DNA from: Patagioenas fasciata
Taxonomy: Eukaryota > Chordata > Aves > Columbiformes > Columbidae
NCBI RefSeq assembly: GCF_037038585.1
Contig: NC_092520.1
Span: 55,456,501-55,520,500, forward strand
Reading direction: 5' to 3'
DNA length: 64,000 nt
Shown here: positions 1 to 10,490 of the stretch, piece after piece
Layout of the letters: each line of letters opens with the position of its first letter
Position numbering within the stretch: the stretch's first letter is position 1
Program-made: the position numbers and the translations under genes
The notes under the pieces: model-generated
The model's input: only the letters and a program-made list of their open reading frames with translations
Told to the model about the DNA's origin: nothing
Databases searched by the model: none

Positions 1-2313
1 TACATCTTTTAAATACCTCCAGGACATTTAATTCTATCATATTCTTTTTGAGATGAAGGGACTAGACCTGCACACAGTATTTCAGCATTGCTTTGCACAG
101 TGATTTTTCAGAATAATTTGTAATATTTTATTTTCTTTGCTGGCTGCTACTAACCACTGGATGGACATTCCCCTGGAACTATGTATCACAACCTTAACAT
201 CTTGCCCTTCAGTAAGAACACTCAGCTCAGAACCCATAATTTTGTAGATTGTTAAAATTATTTTCCCCCCCCATTTATATTTGCCCCACTTTATCTGTTA
301 AATGACTTTTACCATTCCATTACCTAGTCACTCAGTCACTTTCATACAGTCCTCAACTTGTTCAAGGTTCTGCATTTCACTGCCCAGAATATAGATACTT
401 TTTAGGCAACCCCTACGTTTTTCCATCACAGCATTCACTCTGAATTTGTTCTCTGACCAGCAATCATTGTACAGTTATGAAAGAATGGGACCTTCTGTAT
501 CCTTTCATCTCAAAGGAATAGAAGGGAGCAAGAATTGGAAGCATGACAGTTTTTATCTGAATTTCCTCCAGTAGTGGTTCTCCTAAAAAAAACACAGGGG
601 AAAGATCTTCTGCTCTTTCAATCAAAAGACAACAACAACATGATACCTGAAGTGGCAGCGGATGTCAGTCATGACAGACAAACTGCAACCAGTCACACTT
701 CACGTTTCTATCTTCCTTGACATCCCAGAAAAACACAGAAGCTTTGAAAGCTTCTTGTTGTGTAACACTGGAGGCTGGAGCTTCAGGACATTTCAGGTAG
801 TCCTCGTATAGTTAGGAGACTCAGCTAAGACAAGTGACTTCAAAATAGGCCCCTAAGGCACCAAAAGAATCTACAATGCACTGTTATGAAAACTCCGGGT
901 TCCATCTTATAAGAAAAACAATGCTTCAGGGGCAGGAGAAATATGTTACAGAAGTACCTTTCAAAAGGGAGGCACAGAATGAATGTGTAGAAAACCTAGC
1001 AGATGTCCACACAGGGCCAAGGCCCATTATGCTGACATCGCTTGCACTCCTAAGTGAAACTCTACCCACACTCTGCATTTGGTCATTCACTAATTTTGAA
1101 AATTGAAAAACAGCACAAAGCTGAGTGGTCCTGAGAAAAGAGGAACAAGAGAACTCAAGGAAGTAGAGTCTGGAGCTGTGTTCAGGGAAAGAAACACTGC
1201 ATGTTTTACAGAAGATCAGGTTTTCTTCTGAAAAGAAGGAAGAAAATAATTAATGAAAGCCATGTTTTAGATTCAAAATGCATCGCTTGTTTCCAAATGT
1301 AATGGTCGGGTTTATGTTTGAAGGTCCTCAAATTCCACTAGGAAAGCCATTTAGAAGTTCAGAATATCAGGAGAAGGTTCTTACAGGTTAATAACCACAA
1401 AATACTGCTTTTGAATGGGATACAGAGCAAACTGCAACTCAAAGACCAAAGCTTAACTCAATCACTAGAAGTATCTTGTCTCTTATGCCAAGAATTTGCT
1501 CCTCAAATTGAAATGCAAGTCCCTCCCCTGTGAAAAAAATTTCCATCCCTATTTTGACAGCAAATTATCTGATTGTGAGATGATCTGAAATTATAGAGCT
1601 TTAAAAAAAATTAAAGAGCTAACTTAAAGATTCCTTTTCTTCTTTACGTACTTACAATATTTAATATCATCCTAAACAAAGGCTTCCATGTGATTACACA
1701 CAGATAATGACTGCTTTAAAATCGTTCTGGTCTAAAGTCTTTTTATTCACACAGCAGTAGCTAAGACTACTTTCTGCTTAGGCTCTCCAGTCAGCCAGAT
1801 CCTAAGCATTTAAAGACCAACAGAGAAGTTCTAGATTGTTTTGTTTCTTCTTGGCCTCTCTTCCTTGAACTGCTTTACACCTCTGTTAAACAGTAAAGTT
1901 CTTCATAGCAAACAATAAATCCTACTCAATTTATAAAGTCATATAAAAAATCACAGTCATATCTAAGAAACGCTTAATCATCACAAAATATCATAATGTC
2001 AAAAATAGCTTATATTTCACCACAGCAAGGCACTCTTATCTGCTTCAATAACAAGCCATACATCTTATGAAGTGGCAAGTGCTAGCAGAAGTGTTCTATC
2101 AAGTATTAATCGAAAATATGTCTACAATGCAAGTAAGAAGAAAGTGGATGCTCAAAATTACGGGAAGCAAGAGAGGGCTACCTCTTCCAGACAGGCCAGT
2201 GCCAGACAGGCAAGCCGTAGAAACATTTTTGTTCTGTTCCAGTTACAAATCAAGTGTATACAGTCCAAAGTACTAATTCTTTTGAAAGTCTCATATTACT
2301 TACTACATATTAC
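1..2313 (-). other. DZIP1 intron 4 (partial)
   Basis: AT-rich intronic DNA with no exon of the main gene that I can recognise and no clear transposon. The only notable part is a plus-strand open frame starting near 2009, reported under findings. Confidence 0.7.
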
Positions 2314-5300
2314 CTTAGAAAACCTGACCATATTAGCCTGTTGTTCAGCCTCTAGCTGGGACCTGGTGAGCTGCAACTGCTCCTTCAGTTTATCAATCTC
2401 ATCCTGCAATTTGTCTGTCTTCGCTTTCCTCTTCTGCTCTGTTTGAAAGAACAAAGATTTTAAAAATGTTTGTTGTAATTTCTGCAAATCTGATACTTAC
2501 TGCAAATGTGTTTCTACCGTTTCAATAACATCCTCATGAAGTGTGACTCATATAGACCATTCTCCTTCCTACTATCATGAATCTCCAAAAATGCTTTTAT
2601 AATACATATGTTCTTCACACTGCTAACACCCTCAAAGATTGAATAATATCAATATTACTGACCCATGAAATAGTTTATAAAATATTTACAAGAAAAAGTA
2701 TTATATGATCTAATTTCAAAGGAATCTAAGCAACACAGGCTCAAAAAAGGACGTATGAAGGACAAAGTGAACCTCAATGACTCAATTTTGTTAGGTTTAA
2801 CTCATTCTAAATAATTTTAGTAAGTAGTCCATTTGGAATACGACTTATTATTAATCCAGAATGAGTCGGGGAAAGTCACTGTAAAAAAACATTTTATAAA
2901 CATGCAAAAATTACAACAAACTTTAATCTTGAAATATTTTACCAATCTGTCCAGTACTTACTAGGCTGCCCATCATCCGGAAGTCTAAGCAGAATGAAGA
3001 GTATTATTTCAGAAATAAATGCATGAAGTATTTCCCATATACGGCCATTTCAAACCAATTCTTTATCTAATAATTAGTTCAACTGGTTCTGCAGCTCCTT
3101 CCTTCATTTTTATCAAGTGGACAAGAGCTTCTTTCTTCTCCATTAACACTTCCTCAGATGCCTGCTCAGATGACTCTCACTTCTGCTGTTCCATTTGCCT
3201 GACAAGCTACAGTTCAGACCTCACTGGATTCTTCCCTCTCTTTCTCCTACCAAATGTTCTTTTTTTCCTAACTCATTTCTAATCACTGCCATTTGTCAAT
3301 ATTTGTTAGTCCTTAGCAATAAATCATAAGCAGGCAGCCTAAAAGGAATGAGAGAATTTAGAGATGGATGAAGCAAAACTTTGAGAATAATATTTTTCAA
3401 ACTAAATATTTTTCAATTAAGTGAGACAAATTATAAAAGCTGGTGATTAGCAACTAAGATTATCATAGATACATGAAGTTAGGTTATTCTTGATAGTTTC
3501 TTTTTCTCACCGTATTTTACAGTCAGTTTAGTTCAGGAGAGACTGATCATATTCAAACTGATTTCAGGTGAGTTTGATTATTTCTGTTCTGACAATTCAT
3601 ATGTGTTCACAAAACGTATTTGCCTTAGTGCAACTTGTTCATGTTATCCACACATTCATAACACACATGCCTAAAGAGAAACTGGGCTCTGAACTCTGCT
3701 ACTGAATAAAGTATTCAGTGGGAATCCTAGTTTGAAAAGGTATTGTAAATGTAGCATACAATTTTTTGTTAAATACTTTACGGAGATTGAAACATATGTT
3801 ACCCAATACATTTTGTCAGTCAGTGTTGTTTGCGTTCACACAAATTGGTATCTGCCACCTAAAAATGGAACATGAAAATCATTCTTCCCGGTTACACAAA
3901 ATCATGGACTGCACATCCTTACTATGTTTACAATTTTCTAAACTACTTAATTTTTTTGATAATGTTAAAGTACATACCAATCTGAGATTCTTCTGGATGA
4001 CGCCTTTGCATGTGACTTTGTAAAAAGGAATAGTTCATAAAAGCCTTTTCACAAAACTGACACTAAAAAATAAATAAAACTATGTTAGCTATTATTAGTA
4101 ACTTCTGCTTGGTAAGTGTAATGGTTAAGGTTTTTAATAGGTTATCAAATCTGTCCAGATGTCAAAAGTAGGTGACTTTAGTAAATCCAATTTCACAAGA
4201 ATAATGACTACAATTCTCACAGTGCCAGATTTCTGCAAAGTTATTAATATATTTGCGTTATTTAATGTGTCTCAGTGATGGTCATGGGCAAGAATCCCAT
4301 CACGCTAGGCACTGTACAAACTCTGAACAAAAAATACTCTGGCCAAGTAAGTTTAAATTCAGATATAAACCACAGGTATGAGATGACTATAGATAGGTAG
4401 AGAAGCATAAGTAAGACAATACTGTTCAGCAAAATACACACTGACTCCAGCCAACCAGTGGCTCAGGTATTTTGAGACTCTTGTATCACAACAAAAGAGA
4501 CCAACAAATATGGGTTTGAATATAGATAACGAGTTGTAAGATGACAATACTAGAAGGACCATAGATATGTAAAAAGGTTGGAGATTTCAACCAAAATAAG
4601 GTAACATTACACAATTTTGCAAGAAAAGGCACACACACATATTAGTACACTACCTAGCATCCTTCTGAAGTGTAAACTGTTTAAATTATTGTTCCTGTAA
4701 TTTACTTAATATTTTTGAATTTGAGCTTTAAGTTATATTTTAAATCAAATTTGGATCCTACCCATTTTAAAAGATTTTTTTTCTTCACCTTCAAAGTACA
4801 GAATATTAAAAACAGATGGGTGGTACAAGAACAGAAGCTACATCTACAGATTTTGTAGCATACTAATAAGACTGTGAATCAAAGCCCCTAATTGCTTTAG
4901 GTAGGGTTGCCTGTTACCTCTTTTGATTTTTTATTTTTTCAAATAAATATATTTTAACAAACCACAAATACTCAGCTGAGTCCTTTTTCCTCATAAATGT
5001 GATATGACTATAAGAGACTGACTTAACAGATTTAAGACCTTGTCACCATAATCAAATTCCCAGATTTCATCTAATATTTAAAATACTGCCACTGATAGTC
5101 AGGTAGGCTATTAAATATAGGGATCTTTCAGCAAACACTAAAGCAATGAATTATTAAGACAAATTTTGTTGGACAAATGTTAAAAAAGTGCTAACATAAA
5201 ACTAAGTAAAGAGATACAGTCTGGCAGTAAAGCATTGCTGCCAACCAAGAGGGAGCTCCCAGTGTAACAGATTGCACATGATTTATGGAATGAAATTGGC

Positions 5301-8093
5301 TGTGAAATAATGTTATCCATTCAAGCACAAACTTCATGTCAGTTCGACTTGCTGCTAGTGAAAGAAAGCTCTTACTACAGGAGACAGGACTAGCACAGGG
5401 AATATTTAGGTTTCGAATTATGTAACATTATTCTTGCAACTACTTTTCACAGTGTTAGATACAATGTGCACTTTGTGCCTACATTGTGCATGAAAATATT
5501 AGATCAAAAAATACTGTTTAAAATTAAATTTGTTTACTCAGATGAAGGTATGGACCATCAGGTCTTAAATTTATGACTTCTGGCTACTAGTACCATTTTA
5601 TAGCAGTATTTCATGACTGAGCTGACATTGGTGGTGGGTTAAAGGCATTAAATCTGAATTCCAAAGCATGGTTACGTTAGATGTAAGTGTACTATTTACA
5701 GGCTTGTCTGCTAAGATGTCAGCCTGTAAGTCAGCCAAGACTTCATGGGGACAAAACCTCAGGAACACCAGCAAAATCCTTATTAGCTGGCACTGCAGAT
5801 CAGCCAAGATCATGGCACAGACAAATAATACACAGTTATTGTTTACTGATCATACTGCTGCCTTGCATTTGCAAACCATAGGAAGAGTTTAATTTATCTC
5901 TAGTATTCTCACGCAGAATCCTGAAGACATGGTGGAAACTGCGGGAACTGTTCAGCATCATTCCCTGAACTCACTTTTCCCATGTGAACCTCAAAAACTT
6001 CTAGAGACAAGAATTTACTAACAGAGAGGAAAAAAGCGGGGAGGGCTCACGTTTACTTTATATGAAATTAAACTAAAAATGGGAAACAGCTTTCCATCTC
6101 TGCTTCATTGTAAATGCAACCAAACACAAGATTAGTGATATGCCAAGATCACTGCCATGTTCTTCAGCTTCCACTGAGGCAGCATGAGAATTACTTAACT
6201 TTACACATAAAATTATGCATGCAATCAGTTTTCTTTTGCAACACAGGGCAGAGAAACTGTTCTGCAGGTTGCACAAAGGCTTTTTAAAACAATTCAACAT
6301 CAGCAGTTTGTCCTTAAGACTAACACTCAAATTAATGCATTGAGACAAGGTTCCAATGAAGTCCAATGTATGTATAACACTACCCATGGGGCATAAAGTA
6401 TCTTTTCCCCTACAGAAAAACTTGAGTCAACTTAGCTGATGTCTTAAAAAATTAAACTCTGCCAGCCTGCTGCACATACTATAAGAAAACTTGTCTTGTT
6501 TCTGTATTGCAACTATTCCATGATTAAGGAGAATTTCAACAATCAGGACTGCTAGTATCCTGAGAACTGGAAAAAAAAAAATAAATAAAAAAGGAAGTAA
6601 AGCCATAACTTTAAATAAAGAGCTAGCCTGACATCATGTCAAATTTGTGTCCAGTGTATTCTCCAGATTTCAGACTACATTTGAAGCTGCCATTCCTGAA
6701 GCCTGTTGAAAAATGCCGAAGCTGAAAAATATTTAAATCAAACTATTTCGCACAGAACACAAAATCTCCTCTCAAAAAAAACAAGCGTGCTATGATAAAG
6801 AGAGTCAGAACAGCAATGCAGCAAGGCTTTTGGGGAAGACCCTTATGGGACAGATTGGTGTGGAGTTAGGGGTGAGCTACCTCACTGCGGCTCCTTACCA
6901 TCGTGCCTGAGTCACTTCTGAGTCACACACAGAAGCAGAAACTTTGTGCCTGAAGAACATTACTGCAAGAAAGTGACAGTTCACAGACAGCCAGGTTATT
7001 GCTTAGCACCAGTTCTGATGTACTTGCCCTGTGTGTTTTCTGACCATTTAGTTGATACACAAGGCAGCAACAGAAAGTAGTAACACATTTATCACAGTTT
7101 TTTTATGTGTGTGTCTATCTGACACTTCAGATGTGTCAAAAGCGAACCCAAGAATATATAGCACTTGTTAGTAAAAAGCGGATTTGTTGAAGATGATCAC
7201 AGAATCATAGAATGTCCTGAGTTGGAAGGAACCCACAAGGATCATTGAGTCCAACTCCTGAGCCTGCAGAGGACAACCCCTGATGATGTAGCACTCTCAT
7301 AAATGTCTGCGATACCAGCAAAATGCCTGTGAAACACAGACAGCAAGCAAAGCGCCTGCAAGCCATGCACTCCCTTCTTCTAAGGTCACTGGTCCCTTCA
7401 GCTCCAGCCATTCACCCAGCAAGCAGGACTGCTCTGCTGCTTGTCCCCGGTTGGGCTCGGAGACAGCAAGGTGTGGGTGACCAGGCTGCCAAGACCTCCC
7501 CTCTCACCTGGTGGTAGCTGGCTCGGGCCTCCAGCATCATCTGCTGGGTGCTGATCATCTTCTTCCTGCGGCGGCACTCCTCCTTGAGCCCCTTGATCTC
7601 CTGCAGGCGCTGGGCCACCTCCTTGCCCAGCTGGTCGCGCTGGGCCTGGGCCGTCCGCAGGGCCTCCTCCAGGCTGCCGAGCTGGGCGCTGAGGAACTCC
7701 TGCGAGTGCAGCAGGTACTCGGTGCAGAGCTGCGCCAGGCGCAGCAGCTTGAGCAGCAGCGGGTCGGCGGGGCCCTGGCAGTGGGGGCAGCGCTCCCGCT
7801 CGGCGCTGCAGAAGGTGACGTGCTCCAGGTGCTCCTGCAGGGCCGCCACGTCCCCCTCCCGCGACACCCGGCCCACGTCCACGGCGCTCAGCCGCCGCCA
7901 GTCCGGGCCCTCATGGCGGCCGCGGAACTGGAAGGCGGGAAACGGCGCCGGCCCCGCGCCGGCCCCGGTTCCCCCCGCCGCCGGCGGGTAGTAGGCGCGC
8001 TCGGTGAAGGGCTGCGGGAGTGACAGAGAACACGGCTCAGCCCGGGCCGGCACCCACCCCGCCCCGCCGCCCGCCCTGCCCGGAGCTCACCAT
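1..8093 (-). CDS. DZIP1: DZIP1, DAZ-interacting zinc finger protein 1 (5' part, partial gene)
   Basis: Gene span of the first four coding exons, continuing past the left edge. Joining 8093-8091, 8011-7508, 4062-3978 and 2438-2314 gives an uninterrupted 239-residue N-terminus with matching phases and GT-AG introns. Residues 2-169 match the Dzip-like N-terminal domain ([30 protein letters not shown] blocks). Residues 170-191 form a single C2H2 finger (C-X2-C-X12-H-X4-H). Residues 198-239 begin a charged coiled coil. The family (Iguana/DZIP1) acts at the centriole and basal body, is needed for ciliogenesis and modulates GLI in Hedgehog signalling; this is family knowledge. I saw no further exon in 1-2313. 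The order DZIP1-DNAJC3-UGGT2 agrees with the known amniote synteny. DZIP1L, the paralogue, is the alternative and is less likely on synteny. Confidence 0.93.
2314..2438 (-). CDS. DZIP1: DZIP1 exon 4 (coiled-coil start)
   Basis: This 125-bp exon encodes residues 198-239, including [20 protein letters not shown], a heptad-rich coiled coil that ends VRFSK. The acceptor is TTTCAAACAG and the donor AAG|GTAATA. It follows exon 3 in frame, and the next exon is outside the window. Confidence 0.93.
2439..3977 (-). other. DZIP1 intron 3
   Basis: Intron between the zinc-finger and coiled-coil exons. It is mostly AT-rich and featureless. A coding-like stretch with stop codons on the gene's own strand at about 3060-3240 is listed as a finding. 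Confidence 0.8.
3978..4062 (-). CDS. DZIP1: DZIP1 exon 3 (C2H2 zinc finger)
   Basis: This 85-bp exon encodes [20 protein letters not shown] and the following RHPEESQI, a complete C2H2 finger with C170, C173, H186 and H191. The acceptor is TTTTTTAG and the donor G|GTATGT. It ends with one base of codon 198, which exon 4 completes. In the family this finger bears on Hedgehog signalling. Confidence 0.95.
4275..4345 (+). repeat. ancient amniote SINE/LINE-like relic
   Basis: The stretch ATCACGCTAGGCACTGTACA followed by AACTCTGAACAAAAA resembles an old dispersed amniote repeat (form: GTGCTAGGCGCTGTACAAAC). The family assignment rests on memory of the motif and is uncertain. Confidence 0.4.
7199..7320 (-). 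mobile_element. CR1 LINE 3' fragment
   Basis: Begins AGAATCATAGAATG and continues with GAGTTGGAAGGAACCCAC and GAGTCCAACTCCTG. This is the reverse complement of a CR1 3' end, so the element runs on the minus strand and is heavily 5'-truncated. Confidence 0.85.
7508..8011 (-). CDS. DZIP1: DZIP1 exon 2 (DZIP N-terminal domain)
   Basis: This 504-bp exon encodes residues 2-169, phase 0 at both ends. The acceptor is CTCCCGCAG and the donor is CAG|GTGAGA. It starts with a proline- and glycine-rich stretch ([15 protein letters not shown]), then the conserved DZIP block: [14 protein letters not shown], the cysteine pair [20 protein letters not shown] and a helical segment ending [15 protein letters not shown]. 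It is very GC-rich because it lies inside the promoter CpG island. Opposite-strand open frames here are shadows. Confidence 0.93.
8091..8093 (-). CDS. DZIP1: DZIP1 exon 1, coding part (start codon only)
   Basis: The ATG (minus strand, 8093-8091) is followed directly by a GTGAGC donor. Joined to exon 2 it gives [10 protein letters not shown], which resembles the known DZIP1 start. The 5' UTR lies upstream on the minus strand in the CpG island. Reading straight through from exon 2 instead leads to an in-frame GTG near 8053 but no ATG, so the spliced start is preferred. Confidence 0.8.
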
Positions 8094-8140
8094 GTCCGGG
8101 CTTCGTACCCCGCGCTCAGCTCGCCGCCGGCGTCCTCGCC

Positions 8141-8154
8141 GTCGCTATGGCAGC
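8141..8154 (-). promoter_or_regulatory. RFX X-box in the DZIP1 promoter
   Basis: On the minus strand the sequence reads GCTGCC-AT-AGCGAC, which fits the X-box consensus RYYNYY-N(1-3)-RRNRAC at every fixed position. It lies 48 nt upstream of the DZIP1 ATG. RFX factors drive ciliary genes, and DZIP1 is one. Function here is inference. Confidence 0.6.
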
Positions 8155-8549
8155 CGCAGCCTGTGCGGAAGAGCGGACGGGAGTAAGGCCCGGCCGCGTC
8201 GCCTCCCGCCCCCCAGCCGCTCCCCGGGACATCGCCCTCCGAGCGCCCTGCCCTGGCGGCGCCCCCTCCGCCCGCTCCGCCACGGCGGTACCGGCAGCGG
8301 CGCCCGGGCCCCGCGGCGGGTTGCCTGTCGCCACGACGCCCAGGCACGCTGCAGCCGTGTCCCACTTCGGGGACTCGGCACTAATCCCGTCTGCTTCCCT
8401 GTCCCGGTACCTGCTTCCCCCGGTACCTCATATGCCTAGAAGCGCCATGCTAACCAGCCCACTCTCGCGGGTCCCAGAGCTCCTCCTGCTCTGAGCACCG
8501 CACGCTTGTACCAATGCATCTTCAAACATTACTCACATCTATAAATATA

Positions 8550-8936
8550 TCTGGGGTCTAGGGCTGTTTAGCCTGGAGAAAAGAAGGCTGATGGGAGACC
8601 TTATTGCTGTCTATAACTGCTTGAAAGGAGGTTGTAGCATGGAGGGTGTTGGTCTCTTCTCCCAAGTAACAAGTGATAGGACATGAGGAAATGGACTCAA
8701 GTTGCACCAGGGAAGGTTTAGATTGGATATTAAGAAAGACTTCTTCACAGAAAGGGTTGTCAGGCATTGGAACAGGCTACCCAGGGAAGTGGTGGAGTCA
8801 CCATTCCTGGAGGTGTTTAAAAACATGTAGATGTGTCGCTCAGGGCCATGGTTTAGTGCCAGTGTTAGTTATCAGTTGCACTCAATGATCTTGAGGGTCC
8901 CTTCCAACCAAAATCATCTTATGATTCTGTGATCCT
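8550..8936 (+). mobile_element. CR1 LINE 3' fragment
   Basis: Contains GGCTGTTTAGCCTGGAGAAA, CAAGTTGCACCAGGGAAGGT, GGAACAGGCTACCCAGGGAA and a tail ending TGATTCTGTGAT. These are the standard blocks of a 5'-truncated avian CR1 in the plus direction. Open frames across it are pieces of the 3' region, not host genes. Confidence 0.92.
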
Positions 8937-10040
8937 CAGCTACACTATTATGTATATGGACCCTTACCAGTGGTACACAGCGTGTGTTTTCTCCCTTCAC
9001 TTGCATGAACTCTATACATGGCACCTTATAGACCCATTTCACTTCACTGCATCAACGTGTCTCCTGACCTACTGCTCTGTCCCTCCTCTGAGCCACTAGT
9101 GACTCATAAAGCTTTCTCACTCTAGCAAAGTGCTACACTCCTCTACTCCCGTGCTGTTTTATGCCCTTCTCCAACCTTATATACCCATCTCCCTGGTGCA
9201 GCGACACCTGTCACCTCCCCACCACCAGCATATGGTACATATACCATTTCTCTGTACATCGGCTTCACGCTTCTGCAGCCCTGTGCACCTCAGCTCCATG
9301 CGATCTCTCCAGTGCAACTCCATACTCTTCCAACGCCTGCACACCAACCTCCTGCCAGGTTCTTTCACACACCTTCTTCACCCTAACGCAGTCATACATC
9401 CTTTCCATGCTGCTTCGAGATGCTTTCCCCACCCACCACACTGACTCACCTCCACCTGGTAACACCACACACCACACCACCTCTTACAACCATATAACCC
9501 TACCACCTCACCATGTCTACCTGTCATTCTTGTCTCACTCCACCAGTCCCAAAGACTTCATCCCCATGAAGCATCTCATGGCTTGCATACATCACCTACT
9601 TCACCATCCCATGCTCAAATACTTTTCTTCAAAGGCAAACAGCAACTGATGCCTATCTCCCTGCCTCATCAAAATTCCTAGTACTCCTCAGCTTGATGTT
9701 CCCATTTCCCTGTTCCTGCTCAGTTGCTTCAAACACTGTCCCCAAGCAGGAGCATCCTTTTCCATCATATGAAATTATCCCATTCCCTTGCTCATCCTTA
9801 CTACTCTTCTCAAAAACCTGTTCTTCCCGTTAACCATTTCTTAGTATTTCAGTCCTCTACACTGCCTCTGTCTTACCACCATGCTCCATGTTTATACCAA
9901 CTGGCTTCTTAGTGCCTTCCACAAATGCTTGAGTTTCTCATTTTCCTGATCATTTATAGATACATACCTCTCCAGGAACATTCACACAATATGTACTTGA
10001 TTATACACTCCATTCCAGAGGTTCCTCTACATCATATGCC
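8937..10040. other. C-rich, G-poor intergenic tract (first part)
   Basis: No supported gene. The plus strand is markedly poor in G; for example 9481-9540 has 3 G and 24 C. Several open frames of 60-160 codons arise from this composition, since few G means few TAG or TGA. See findings. Confidence 0.6.
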
Positions 10041-10044
10041 ATAG

Positions 10045-10490
10045 ACTCACAAAAATGTTGTTCACCAGTGGCCTCTGGTGATCATCTAGTCCAACTTTCT
10101 GCTCAATGCAGGGCTATCACCTACACTAGTTCACATCATCCACGGTTTTAAAGATGAACAAGCAGCCAATGACCTCTCTGGGCAACCTGCTGCTGCACAA
10201 CTGTGCTCTCCTCCTGATAAAAAACATTTTCCCTATATCTCACCAAGTATCTGCTACTACCGAGAAAAAAATGGTTCTGATATTTTTGTGACTATTCTCC
10301 AAATAACTGTAGGCCACTATTAATTAGAGTGCCCCTTTGCCTTCTCTTCACCACACTGAACAAGCCCAGCCCTCTCAACCTCTTCTTGTAGATCCTGCGC
10401 TGTAGACCCCTAACCATCTTGCTAGCCCTCTTCACTGTTCTCTTTCAGTTTCTCCGCATCCCTCAGGCTACACCTTAATATTTTCCCCTA
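10045..10490 (-). mobile_element. diverged CR1 LINE fragment
   Basis: Reverse-complement CR1 blocks in order: GATCATCTAGTCCAACTTTC, CCTCTCTGGGCAACCTGCTG, AGCCCAGCCCTCTCAACCTC and CTAGCCCTCTTCACTGTTCT. It is more diverged than the other copies and so older. It interrupts the C-rich tract. Confidence 0.85.

Larger units (their letters stand above)
4063..7507 (-). other. DZIP1 intron 2
   Basis: A 3.4-kb intron. It holds an ancient SINE/LINE-like relic at about 4275-4345 and a CR1 tail at 7199-7320. The remainder shows no supported gene or RNA. Confidence 0.8.
7500..8420. promoter_or_regulatory. CpG island, DZIP1 promoter and first exons
   Basis: Dense CpG with G+C far above the flanking AT-rich DNA, covering DZIP1 exons 1 and 2 and about 300 bp upstream. 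I see no TATA box near the ATG. The transcription start is probably a little upstream of 8093 on the minus strand. Long open frames on both strands are a by-product of the composition. Confidence 0.8.

Noticed and set aside
7511-8023. Plus-strand open frames of 147-170 codons opposite DZIP1 exon 2
   Set aside because: Shadows of the GC-rich DZIP1 coding exon; the minus-strand frame has the recognisable DZIP domain and splice sites.
7412-8053. DZIP1 protein starting at 8053 and continuing past 7508
   Set aside because: The codon at 8053 is GTG, not ATG, and the sequence beyond 7508 follows a clear GTGAGA donor. The spliced ATG at 8093 is the better start.
9130-9649. 104- and 162-codon open frames in the C-rich tract
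   Set aside because: They result from the scarcity of G, hence few TAG/TGA codons; two overlapping frames are open at once, and neither has a recognisable motif.
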